DNA from: Oscillospiraceae bacterium
Lineage (GTDB): Bacteria > Bacillota > Clostridia > Oscillospirales > Ruminococcaceae
NCBI GenBank assembly: GCA_017513135.1
Contig: JAFWDH010000023.1
Location: 62,001 to 126,000, forward strand
Reading direction: 5' to 3'
DNA: 64,000 nucleotides
The translations under genes and the position numbers were made by a program. The notes under the pieces are model-generated. The model searched no databases. It was not told where the DNA came from and worked only from the letters and a program-made list of their open reading frames with translations. Positions 16,617 through 24,483 of this stretch are shown piece after piece (the stretch's first letter is position 1; every line of letters begins with the position of its first letter).

Positions 16617-18950
16617 TCAGCAGGTTCTGCTTACATTAAAAACCAGTTCCACCGGCTGAAGACCGGGAGCGCTGACAATGAGTCTGCCGGTGCCCTCGGA
16701 GCCCGTTGTCCTGATGTATGTTCCTGTCATTCCGCCTTCTGCAGTCGAGCATCCGGGGCCGACTATGCTTATCGGACCTTCCACTTCGAAAGTCACCGGA
16801 AGCTGAGCGTAGTGCGCAGTATTGTCATTACCGTCAAGGATCCTGATCCTGACAGCTGCCATATCGTATGAGTCTGCGTCATTTAATGTCTCGGCACTTG
16901 CTTTGACTTCCAGATGCAGCTCTGCAGACGGGGTAAGGGTTCTGGAATGTACGACCTCCCCGTTTTTGAGCGCATCAAAGCGCCATACCGTGGCGTCTCC
17001 TCCCCAGTTGCTCACATATTTTCCGTACAGAACCACAGCATCTGAATAGGTCAGCTTGTACCTGATCATGATCCATGCAAGTTTCAGTTTATCCTTTACA
17101 GGCATATTTTCTATGCCGTGAACTGAAGCGGAGACAAGGCAGTCATGCAGCAGTTTTTCAAGATCCCCGGAGTAGCCGTCCTGCGACCTCAGAAGGTCGC
17201 CGATCGTATCATCGATCAGAACAGGACCGTGTCTCAGCGACTTGAATTCTGTCCGGCTGAACTCTGCAACGAAGGCATCGTTTTTGTAAAGACGAACGGC
17301 ATCCGCGTTGGTGAATGCGTATACTTTTCCGACCATGCCACCGGGATAGTCACCTATGTCCATCGTGGAACCGATCTCAAGAACGGGAGTATCATCCTGC
17401 TGCATCGCATAGACACTCGCGGCCAGCTTCGGGTTGCGGAACGCATCCATCACGCCGTGATAGCAGATCCTGTCACCGGAACCGAAATCTTTGTGAGTGG
17501 GATAATCGAACATACACCATTCGAAACATCCCGCGTGTTCTCCCGTTGACATCGCTGCGTTCATTACGCGGGCATGTCTCAGGGCGTGCTCCTGACGAAC
17601 TTCCACCTTGTCGAATGATTTTGTCGGGAACATATGTCCGTTCGACTCAGATATAAGAAGCCCCTTCGACATATCAGGTGTAACCTTCGATTTCTGAGTA
17701 ATGGGTTCGTTGTTTCCTGAGTGAGTGAAATCATTGAAAGCATAAACATCTTCAAGCAGATGGCTCTTTTTAATGTATCTTACACCGGACGTCTGCCGGC
17801 TCGGATCCAGTCTATGGGCGATCGCATTCGTTCTTGTGTAAAACTCATCGTCATCCTGACTCTCATTGATCCTGACGCCCCAGAGGACGATCGACGGATG
17901 GTTCCTGTATTGAAGGACCATCTCCTCCACCTGTCTGCAGGCGACATCTTTCCAGGCATCGTCTCCGACATGCTGCCAGCCAGGGATCTCGGTAAAGACG
18001 AGAAGTCCCAGTCTGTCACAAGCGTCGATGAAAGACTGAGACTGAGGATAATGCGATGTCCTGACTGCGTTGCAGCCGAGTTCTTCCTTAAGAATTCTTG
18101 CGTCTTCTATCTGAAGACTGTCAGGGACTGCATAGCCAACGTATGGATAGCTCTGATGCCTGTCCAGTCCACGCATGAATGTTTTGACACCGTTGAGATA
18201 AAACCCGTCCGAACGGAACTGCGCCGTACGGAAACTGAAAGAAACAGTCTTGGAAGCTCCGCTCTCCAGTGTGACCGTAAGAGCATACATGACCGGAGAA
18301 TCAACGGTCCATGGGGATGCACCGGGAACGCTCAGTGTAATGTCTTTTCCGCTGAAAGATGACGAGGTCACACATCCGCCCGAAGTGTCGCTGACAGTCA
18401 GTGACCCTGAAGGAGATGATCCGTCAGACAGAGTGATACTGACAAGAGCAGTGTTTAGGTCGGGAGTCATCACGAATACATCCGAGATATACACCTGTTC
18501 GCGGATCTCCAGACGGACAGGACGATATATGCCCCCATATGTCAGATAGTCGATCACGAAGCCGAATGGAGGGATCGAAGGGTTCTCCGTGCTGTCGAGT
18601 TTCACCACCAGTTCGATCTCCTGCCCGGGCACTCCAGATTCGGTCAGCTCAACTTCAAATGCGGTATAACCTCCGAGATGGGTCAGTTTTTCTTCCCGGT
18701 CCACAAAGACCGTGGCGATATGAGCTGCTGCCTCGAAACAGGCAAACAGACGTTTTCCTGCAGCTTCTTCCGGGACTGTTATCTTTTTGCGGTAGCCGCT
18801 TATCATCTCATAGCTCCTGCTGTCCGCATAGTGCAGGGGGAGCTCTTTGACATTATGAGGTATCCTTACAGTTTCAGCTTCCGATGTGTAATCGAGAAAT
18901 GACTGGCTCCATTCGGAAGTGAATTCCCAACCGTTATTGATCGGTATCAT
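16617..18950 (-). CDS. Glycoside hydrolase family 2 enzyme (beta-galactosidase/glucuronidase-like)
   Basis: Retaining exo-glycosidase of family GH2. The 777-residue product has an N-terminal jelly-roll sugar-binding domain, an immunoglobulin-like domain, and a TIM barrel (about residues 260-560) with the GLDRHQSYPYVG and AVRTSHYPQSQ motifs. The acid/base Glu is in WGVRINESQ and the probable nucleophile Glu in LLISESNGH. An extra beta domain with an invasin-like region fills the C terminus. There is no signal peptide, so it acts on imported oligosaccharides. Whether it prefers galactose, glucuronate, mannose or arabinose-type units cannot be read from sequence. Confidence 0.87.
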   Translation of the reverse strand: MIPINNGWEFTSEWSQSFLDYTSEAETVRIPHNVKELPLHYADSRSYEMISGYRKKITVPEEAAGKRLFACFEAAAHIATVFVDREEKLTHLGGYTAFEVELTESGVPGQEIELVVKLDSTENPSIPPFGFVIDYLTYGGIYRPVRLEIREQVYISDVFVMTPDLNTALVSITLSDGSSPSGSLTVSDTSGGCVTSSSFSGKDITLSVPGASPWTVDSPVMYALTVTLESGASKTVSFSFRTAQFRSDGFYLNGVKTFMRGLDRHQSYPYVGYAVPDSLQIEDARILKEELGCNAVRTSHYPQSQSFIDACDRLGLLVFTEIPGWQHVGDDAWKDVACRQVEEMVLQYRNHPSIVLWGVRINESQDDDEFYTRTNAIAHRLDPSRQTSGVRYIKKSHLLEDVYAFNDFTHSGNNEPITQKSKVTPDMSKGLLISESNGHMFPTKSFDKVEVRQEHALRHARVMNAAMSTGEHAGCFEWCMFDYPTHKDFGSGDRICYHGVMDAFRNPKLAASVYAMQQDDTPVLEIGSTMDIGDYPGGMVGKVYAFTNADAVRLYKNDAFVAEFSRTEFKSLRHGPVLIDDTIGDLLRSQDGYSGDLEKLLHDCLVSASVHGIENMPVKDKLKLAWIMIRYKLTYSDAVVLYGKYVSNWGGDATVWRFDALKNGEVVHSRTLTPSAELHLEVKASAETLNDADSYDMAAVRIRILDGNDNTAHYAQLPVTFEVEGPISIVGPGCSTAEGGMTGTYIRTTGSEGTGRLIVSAPGLQPVELVFNVSRTC

Positions 18951-18966
18951 TTTATCCTCCTTGCGG

Positions 18967-20406
18967 TCAATTGTTTGTGATCTGATCCAGCTGAGTATTG
19001 ACGCTTTGCGCTATAGATGTGAAACTGCTGCTCTTTGCATAGGAATCGATGTTTTCTTTTTTGATGCCGAATTTCTGGAGAGTTCCGGCACCTCCGATAC
19101 AGCCTCCGGTACATGCCATTCCTTCCACGAAGTTGCCCTGAAGGAGGTCCTTGGTCTTTTTCAGCATTGCGACCCGGCACATCTCGATCCCATTGCAGGT
19201 CTCAGGCTTAAGCTCCAGAGAAGAGCCTATCTCGGACAAGCCTTGGCGCATGGCTTCTGTCAGGCCTCCTGAACGGGCGAATACCCTGCCGTAGTAGGAC
19301 GCCTGATTTATACTGCTGTCCTTAAGAGAGGCAAGGTCTATGTCTCTGCTGTCAAATAGCGCCTGCAGTTCTTCAAAGGTCAGGGCAACATCCACCAGAT
19401 CTCTCACGCTGTCCTGCATTATCTCCGCTTTCTTCGCAGTGCAGGGCCCTATGAAAATGATCCGGCATTCCTCATCTTCCTCACGAAGTTTTTTGGCTAT
19501 GGTACCCATAGGAGACAGATTTGATGAGATGTCCTTGACGAAATCGGGGAAGTTCTTTCGGATGTAAGCGACAAAAGCCGGACAGCAGGATGAAAGCAGG
19601 AATCCTTTCTCATCAAGTTCTTTCGCTTCGTCATAAGCTACCAGGTCTGCTCCTTTTGCGACTTCGATCACGTCGTAGAAACCAAGCTCTTTGAGGCCGG
19701 ATATAACCTGCCCGAGAGTGTATTCTCTGAAACTGTCGGCTATCGCAGGAGCTATGAGAGCATATACCTTGAAGTTTGTATTGTTCTCGCTCTTGATGAT
19801 GTAGTCGATCGCGTCAAGAATAAATGATTTATCCATGATCGCGCCGAACGGACACTGTGAAATACAGGCACCGCAGTTTATGCATTTCTCCGGACTGATC
19901 TTTGCCGCCTGATCTTCATTCGCTTCTATAGCCTTTACGGAGCACGCATTCTCGCACGGGCGCTTTCTGTTGATGATCGCGGTATACTGACATGCTCTGG
20001 CGCAGGCTCCGCAGTTGATGCATTTGGTCTTGTCAATGTGCGCCTGATGGTTCGAGTCGAAGTAGATGGCGTCTTTCGGACATGCCACCTTGCATCTCTG
20101 GACAAGACAGCCTCTGCATGTATTGGTCACCTCGTATCCGCCTATGGGGCATTCATCGCATGCTATATCTATGACCTCGATGATGTTCGGGTTTGTGCGG
20201 TCTCCGCCCATGGCAAGCTTGACTCTCTCCTGAAGGATAGCGCGTTCCTTATATACGCAGCAGCGCATCGTAGGCGTCTTACCGGGTATTATCTTTTTAG
20301 GAATGTCCAGAACGTTCTCTACCAGGTTCTGCTCCCAGGCTTCCTTGGCGACTTCTTTCAGCACCTGATATTTAAGGTATTGTATGCGCGTCTCAAAACT
20401 ACTCAT
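18967..20406 (-). CDS. Monomeric [FeFe] hydrogenase with ferredoxin-like domains
   Basis: Cytoplasmic iron-only hydrogenase. The N-terminal half carries a Cys-rich region (ACDECPIGGYEV, CRGCLVQRCKVACP) and two 4Fe-4S ferredoxin motifs (CINCGACARAC, CINCGACISQCPFGA). The C-terminal half has all three H-cluster signatures: SSCCPAF, GPCTAKKAE and EGMACTGGCIGGAG. The layout resembles the group B monomeric enzymes of gut Clostridia. The start at 20406 is preferred over an ATG 18 bp upstream because GGAGG lies 6 bp before it; it overlaps the end of the kinase gene. No hydEFG maturase genes are in the window. Confidence 0.87.
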   Translation of the reverse strand: MSSFETRIQYLKYQVLKEVAKEAWEQNLVENVLDIPKKIIPGKTPTMRCCVYKERAILQERVKLAMGGDRTNPNIIEVIDIACDECPIGGYEVTNTCRGCLVQRCKVACPKDAIYFDSNHQAHIDKTKCINCGACARACQYTAIINRKRPCENACSVKAIEANEDQAAKISPEKCINCGACISQCPFGAIMDKSFILDAIDYIIKSENNTNFKVYALIAPAIADSFREYTLGQVISGLKELGFYDVIEVAKGADLVAYDEAKELDEKGFLLSSCCPAFVAYIRKNFPDFVKDISSNLSPMGTIAKKLREEDEECRIIFIGPCTAKKAEIMQDSVRDLVDVALTFEELQALFDSRDIDLASLKDSSINQASYYGRVFARSGGLTEAMRQGLSEIGSSLELKPETCNGIEMCRVAMLKKTKDLLQGNFVEGMACTGGCIGGAGTLQKFGIKKENIDSYAKSSSFTSIAQSVNTQLDQITNN

Positions 20407-21163
20407 CCAGCGCCTCCAGTTCATCTTCCTTGAGATAGATCAGACTGTGCAGGAAATCCTTCTGATGCCTGATGCCTTTGACCGACTGGGAGGCTGCAAG
20501 GATCGGTATCCACCCGAGTATATCCTTTCTGGAACATCCTGATGCGTCGCAGAATGTCTCGAGATATTTCTTTGCCTTTTCCTTTTTTCCGTCAAGCAGG
20601 AATAAAAGGAACGTTCTTGCCGCATCTGCTTCACGGTTCCCCTGAGTCGCGTGAGACCAGTCGATTATGTAGGCTTCGTCATTGTCACTGATTATGACGT
20701 TTGAAGGATCAAGATCCCCGTGACACAGATCGTTATGCCGCGGTGTGGACTCGATCCTGTTATGAAGATCGTACCTCAGAGTGGCAGAAAGGTCTGTTTC
20801 AGAGATCTTTCTGTTCATCTTGTCTCGGTGTTTTGTCAGCAAAGGGCATCGCTTTGCCTGAACGTCCATCTGAATCTCGACAAAACGGCTGATCAGTTCG
20901 GCCTCTCTTTCTGGATACTGATCCAAAAGCTCAGCCATTGTCTTTCCGTGTATGAACTGAGATACTATAGTCCATTTTCCGTCCACGGTAGTTACTTCAA
21001 GAAGCCTCGGAATGTTCAGGCCGGTCCCCTCGACCAGTGCCTGATTCAGGGCTTCACTCAGGATGGTGGCCTTGTCGGTCTCCGATTCGAATACCTTGAA
21101 GCACCGGTCTCCTTCAACAAAAACTGTCGTATCCTTACTGGCTGTGATAACGTTTCTGTCCAT
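20399..21163 (-). CDS. APH-family phosphotransferase
   Basis: Protein of the aminoglycoside/choline/homoserine kinase family with the catalytic motif HGDLDPSNVI and the metal-binding IDWSHA. Its 254 residues match small clostridial members whose substrates are not known; antibiotic resistance should not be assumed. The stop codon overlaps the hydrogenase start by 8 bases, so the two genes are almost certainly co-translated. Confidence 0.8.
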   Translation of the reverse strand: MDRNVITASKDTTVFVEGDRCFKVFESETDKATILSEALNQALVEGTGLNIPRLLEVTTVDGKWTIVSQFIHGKTMAELLDQYPEREAELISRFVEIQMDVQAKRCPLLTKHRDKMNRKISETDLSATLRYDLHNRIESTPRHNDLCHGDLDPSNVIISDNDEAYIIDWSHATQGNREADAARTFLLFLLDGKKEKAKKYLETFCDASGCSRKDILGWIPILAASQSVKGIRHQKDFLHSLIYLKEDELEALDE

Positions 21164-21253
21164 GGCAAGTCCCCTCGGTCAAATGGTTATTGCTCTTTAC
21201 TACAAATATAACATGAAGTACGCATGTAATTCATTTATAAAGGTTTTGAGAGA

Positions 21254-21306
21254 TAAAAAAACCTACCTCAATAACTATAGAACTAAATGTCTAAGTTATT
21301 GGGGTA
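21254..21306 (-). terminator. Terminator for tRNA-Leu (minus strand)
   Basis: On the minus strand, ACCCCAATAACT pairs with AGTTATTGAGGT and is followed by AGGTTTTTTTA. Confidence 0.7.
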
Positions 21307-21319
21307 AGTTCATCAGTGG

Positions 21320-21402
21320 TGGTGCGGGTAACAGGACTTGAACCTGCACGGTTTCCCATTGGATCCTAAATCCAACGTGTCTGCCAATTCCACCATACCC
21401 GC
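21320..21402 (-). tRNA. tRNA-Leu (anticodon UAG), CCA encoded
   Basis: Minus-strand 83-base gene including CCA. Acceptor arm GCGGGTA / TACCCGC, anticodon arm TTGGA-TTTAGGA-TCCAA giving anticodon UAG (reads CUA/CUN), a long variable arm typical of class II tRNAs, and T arm with GGTTCAAGTCC. Confidence 0.95.
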
Positions 21403-21416
21403 ATTCATACCCAAAT

Positions 21417-21445
21417 ATTCTACAATTGCAGAAAGTTTAAGTCAA
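21417..21445 (-). promoter_or_regulatory. SigA-type promoter of tRNA-Leu
   Basis: On the minus strand TTGACT, 17 bases, TAGAAT, ending about 15 bp before the tRNA 5' end. Confidence 0.75.
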
Positions 21446-21454
21446 CGCCGGCGG

Positions 21455-21483
21455 TTGTTGGTGAAGGGTACAAGTTATATAAT
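21455..21483 (+). promoter_or_regulatory. SigA-type promoter of the rhomboid-like gene
   Basis: TTGTTG at 21455-21460, 17 bases, TATAAT at 21478-21483; divergent from and next to the tRNA promoter. Confidence 0.6.
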
Positions 21484-21516
21484 ATGATAGATTAAGGAAA
21501 AGGTTGGTACCTGTTA

Positions 21517-22158
21517 TTGAAACTGCTTAACAAACTGGAAAGACGGTTCGGCCGGTATGCCATAGAGAACCTGATGATCATAATTTGCGGCGGACAGGCT
21601 ATAGTATATATCGCCGATCTGCTTATGAACGGCTTTGCGACAGATATGTTCTACCTGAACTGGTTTTCTGTGACGAAGGGGCAGATATGGCGTGTGATCA
21701 CCTTCATCTTTGAGCCGAACAGCAGCAACCCCGTCACATTTATCCTCAGCCTTTACTTCTATTACATGATAGGTGGGGCGCTGGAGCATGAATGGGGAAG
21801 CTTTAATTTTGACTGCTACTACATACTTGAGATGATCTGCACTGTCATCGCCTCGATATGCGTAGGCGTGGGAACGTCATACTACATCAATCTCTCGCTG
21901 TTTCTGGCGTTTGCTATCCTTTTCCCGAACTATCAGGTACTGCTGTTTTACGTGCTGCCGGTAAAAGTGAAATGGGTAGCCCTTATAGACCTTGTGTTCA
22001 TGATATATAATTTCGTTAAGAATCCTTTTACAAGACCTCTGATAATCGCGTGCCTGATACCCCTTGTGCTGTTCCTGTGGAACGATGCCGTAAGGAATGT
22101 CAGACTGTATATTGACAGAAAAAAGAGAAGCAAAGAGTTTTCGGATTACTGGAAATAG
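21517..22158 (+). CDS. Rhomboid-like membrane protein lacking the catalytic motif
   Basis: Predicted multi-pass membrane protein of 213 residues. The rhomboid fold is suggested by GGALEHEWGSFNF (the G-x-x-LE-x-x-WG loop) and by PNYQVLLFYVLPVKVKW, which follows the active-site helix in this family. The expected GxSG serine motif is absent; the region reads YINLSLFLAFA. It is therefore likely a pseudo-protease. The TTG start lies about 14 bases after an AAGGAAAAGG stretch; the start is less sure than the frame. PrsW follows. Confidence 0.65.
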   Translation: MKLLNKLERRFGRYAIENLMIIICGGQAIVYIADLLMNGFATDMFYLNWFSVTKGQIWRVITFIFEPNSSNPVTFILSLYFYYMIGGALEHEWGSFNFDCYYILEMICTVIASICVGVGTSYYINLSLFLAFAILFPNYQVLLFYVLPVKVKWVALIDLVFMIYNFVKNPFTRPLIIACLIPLVLFLWNDAVRNVRLYIDRKKRSKEFSDYWK

Positions 22159-22205
22159 TATCAGAAGGATACGACTTTGGATCATTCGGTAACGGAGGAT
22201 TGAAG

Positions 22206-22913
22206 ATGCAAATACTGCTTGCTGCCGCAGTGCTTCCCGCACTGTTCCTTATGAGTTATATCTACAGAATGGACCGGATAGAAAAGGAACCGATCGGGCT
22301 GCTCATTTTGCTGGCTGGTGCCGGTGCCCTGAGCTGTTTCCCGGCTGCGCTTCTGGAAACGATAGCAGGAAACATTATAGGGAGCGTGATTGATCTGGAG
22401 TCTGAGACCTATATCGTCATAGAGGCGTTTCTTGTCGTTGCCCTTGCAGAGGAGGGGTGCAAATTCATTGGCCTGAGACTGTTCACATGGAGGAACAACG
22501 AGTTTGACTGCAACTTTGACGGAATCGTCTATGCGGTATTCGTATCTCTGGGATTTGCCGCGCTGGAAAACATAATGTACCTTCAGAGTTACGGCCTGTC
22601 GATAGCATTTCAGCGAGCGATCCTTTCGATTCCGGGGCATATGACATTCGACATCTATATGGGGCACCATTATTCCAAAGCAAAGAAAGCGCTCCTGTAC
22701 GGCAGAAGCGGTGAGTCAAGAAAAGAGTTGATGCTTGCTCTTCTGATCGCGGTGCTGTTGCACGGATTCTATGATTATTGCCTTATGAGCAGTCATGAGA
22801 TCCTGTACTATGTGTTCTTTGCTTTCGTCGTTCTGCTTGATATAGTGTCCATAAAGACTGTCAAGAAAGAAGCAGCGAACGACGCTCCGTTTGAGCAGTG
22901 GCCGGTATACTGA
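22206..22913 (+). CDS. prsW: PrsW family intramembrane metalloprotease
   Basis: Multi-pass membrane protease of the CPBP/PrsW superfamily; the B. subtilis PrsW cleaves the anti-sigma factor RsiW. The 235-residue product has the glutamate motif AEEGCK (EExxK) and the His residues in FQRAILSIPGHM and LLHGFYDYC expected for metal binding. The ATG at 22206 has GGAGG 6 bp upstream and is chosen over TTG at 22200. No anti-sigma factor gene is nearby, so the substrate is unknown. Confidence 0.85.
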   Translation: MQILLAAAVLPALFLMSYIYRMDRIEKEPIGLLILLAGAGALSCFPAALLETIAGNIIGSVIDLESETYIVIEAFLVVALAEEGCKFIGLRLFTWRNNEFDCNFDGIVYAVFVSLGFAALENIMYLQSYGLSIAFQRAILSIPGHMTFDIYMGHHYSKAKKALLYGRSGESRKELMLALLIAVLLHGFYDYCLMSSHEILYYVFFAFVVLLDIVSIKTVKKEAANDAPFEQWPVY

Positions 22914-22937
22914 GATACGACCAGAGGAATGTAAAGA

Positions 22938-23687
22938 TTGATACCCGATAAAGAATTGATAGTGAAGGAGCTCGCGGAACGCGGGCTCTATCCTGCTGTA
23001 ACGGTATTTGACGAGACGGATTCAACCAATACACGTGCCCGGGAACTGCTTAAGGAAAACAGCAAAACAGAGCTCTTGGTCCTGGCAGCTTCCCAGACAG
23101 TCGGGAAGGGAAGTCACGGGAGATCCTTCTATTCACCCAGGGACACCGGACTTTATTTTACGGCATCATACAGCGGGCTGGATTACGGAATGCCCGTTAC
23201 GTTTGCTGCGGCAGTGGCATCTGCGAAGGCACTGAAGAGGCTCGGAGCGGATACCGTCATTAAATGGGTCAACGACATCTTTTCGGATGGGAAAAAAGCA
23301 GGGGGGATACTCTGCGAAAGGACAGGTTCCGGATCGGTGATCATTGGGGTCGGTATCAATCTTGAAGAACCGGAGGAAGGATTCCCGGAAGAGATCTCCG
23401 GGACTGCCACTTCTCTGAGTACCGGCAGAAACATCAGAGACGAACTCGCTGTCGAACTCTACAGCGAACTGACAAGAGCAGTGCGTACGGATCCTGCGTC
23501 AGTGATGGATGAATACAGAAGCATGTGCGGTACAGTCGGGAGAAGGATCAGGTTCGACTGGGAAGATTCCGTAAGGGAAGGAACAGCATGCGGTATAGAT
23601 GATGACGGAAGCCTTCTGGTCCGTGAAGACAGCGGTGAAGTGCTCAGGCTTCTTTCAGGAAATGTCTCCGTTAGATATGCGGACTGA
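22938..23687 (+). CDS. birA: Biotin--[acetyl-CoA-carboxylase] ligase (BirA, class I)
   Basis: Activates biotin with ATP and attaches it to biotin-dependent carboxylases or decarboxylases. The 249-residue product has the catalytic loop GKGSHGRSFYSP (a variant of GRGRRGRxW), KWVNDIF and the small C-terminal SH3-like domain. It lacks the N-terminal DNA-binding domain, so it should not act as a repressor. The TTG start follows AGAGGAATG. Confidence 0.88.
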   Translation: MIPDKELIVKELAERGLYPAVTVFDETDSTNTRARELLKENSKTELLVLAASQTVGKGSHGRSFYSPRDTGLYFTASYSGLDYGMPVTFAAAVASAKALKRLGADTVIKWVNDIFSDGKKAGGILCERTGSGSVIIGVGINLEEPEEGFPEEISGTATSLSTGRNIRDELAVELYSELTRAVRTDPASVMDEYRSMCGTVGRRIRFDWEDSVREGTACGIDDDGSLLVREDSGEVLRLLSGNVSVRYAD

Positions 23688-23739
23688 CTCCGGAAGGTGG
23701 ATATGAGTTGGCGGCGGAATCACACGCAGACGACAGATG

Positions 23740-23768
23740 TTGACAGCCTTGCGGTTGTTAATTATAAT
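23740..23768 (+). promoter_or_regulatory. Consensus SigA promoter of the rplU operon
   Basis: Perfect TTGACA, 17-base spacer, perfect TATAAT. Confidence 0.88.
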
Positions 23769-23774
23769 TTATAG

Positions 23775-23852
23775 GTCCGCTTGTAAAGGGCTCCAAAAGC
23801 GTGTCAATCACCGCCTGATGCAGCGAGTCGAAAGAAAGACAGAGGTAAAGAA
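23775..23852 (+). promoter_or_regulatory. rplU leader, possible L21 autoregulatory element
   Basis: A roughly 78-base 5' leader between the predicted transcription start and rplU. Firmicutes often carry an L21 leader here, but I could not verify the structure, so the call rests on position. Confidence 0.35.
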
Positions 23853-24161
23853 ATGTACGCAGTTATTGAAACCGGCGGCAAGCAGTACAGGGTTGAGCAG
23901 GGCGATGTCATTTACGTCGAGAAGCTCGCGGCTGATACTGACGAGACCGTAACATTCGACAAGGTCCTGGCAGTCGGAGGAGACAGCACAGTCTTCGGAA
24001 ATCCTGTGGTTGAAGGCGCTACCGTTACCGGTAAGGTCCTTAAGCAGGGCAAATCCAAGAAGGTCGATGTTTTCACCTACAAGGCAAAGAAGAACGAGAA
24101 ACGCCATCTCGGACACAGACAGAGCTTCACTAAAGTTGAAGTCACTGCCATCAACGCGTAA
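23853..24161 (+). CDS. rplU: 50S ribosomal protein L21
   Basis: Large-subunit protein that binds 23S rRNA. The 102-residue product has the canonical start [13 protein letters not shown] and the C-terminal [13 protein letters not shown]. First gene of the rplU-rpmA-obgE-mrnC block. Only 20 bp separates it from rpmA, with no intervening gene for the Prp protease. Confidence 0.97.
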   Translation: MYAVIETGGKQYRVEQGDVIYVEKLAADTDETVTFDKVLAVGGDSTVFGNPVVEGATVTGKVLKQGKSKKVDVFTYKAKKNEKRHLGHRQSFTKVEVTAINA

Positions 24162-24181
24162 GGAAACGGAGGGTATCACTT

Positions 24182-24433
24182 ATGGCACATAAAAAAGGTG
24201 TTGGTTCCACAAAGAACGGAAGAGACTCTGAGTCCAAGCGCCTCGGCGTCAAGAGAGCGGACGGACAGTTCGTTCTCGCTGGCAATATTCTTGTTCGTCA
24301 GCGCGGCACACACATTCATCCCGGCCTGAACGTTGGGATCGGATCCGATGATACGCTGTATGCTCTAGCAGACGGTACCGTCAGGTTCACACGCTACGGC
24401 AAGGACCGCAAAAAGGTCAATGTTATGAAATGA
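24182..24433 (+). CDS. rpmA: 50S ribosomal protein L27 without N-terminal extension
   Basis: L27 reaches the peptidyl-transferase centre. The 83-residue product begins [16 protein letters not shown]. Many Firmicutes make L27 with a short N-terminal extension removed by the protease Prp, encoded between rplU and rpmA; here both the extension and the prp gene are missing. The start is fixed by AACGGAGGG upstream. A terminator-like hairpin follows the stop. Confidence 0.97.
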   Translation: MAHKKGVGSTKNGRDSESKRLGVKRADGQFVLAGNILVRQRGTHIHPGLNVGIGSDDTLYALADGTVRFTRYGKDRKKVNVMK

Positions 24434-24440
24434 ACCAAAG

Positions 24441-24466
24441 TCCCGTGCTGCAAAGCACGGGATTTT
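24441..24466 (+). terminator. Terminator or attenuator between rpmA and obgE
   Basis: Hairpin TCCCGTGCT / AGCACGGGA with a four-base loop and a T run, ending 18 bp before the obgE start. Confidence 0.8.
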
Positions 24467-24483
24467 TCTTTTGGTATAAAAAT

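Noticed and set aside
20399-21163. Aminoglycoside resistance gene
   Set aside because: The APH fold is shared with choline, homoserine and other kinases; nothing specific for aminoglycosides is visible and the context is a hydrogenase operon.
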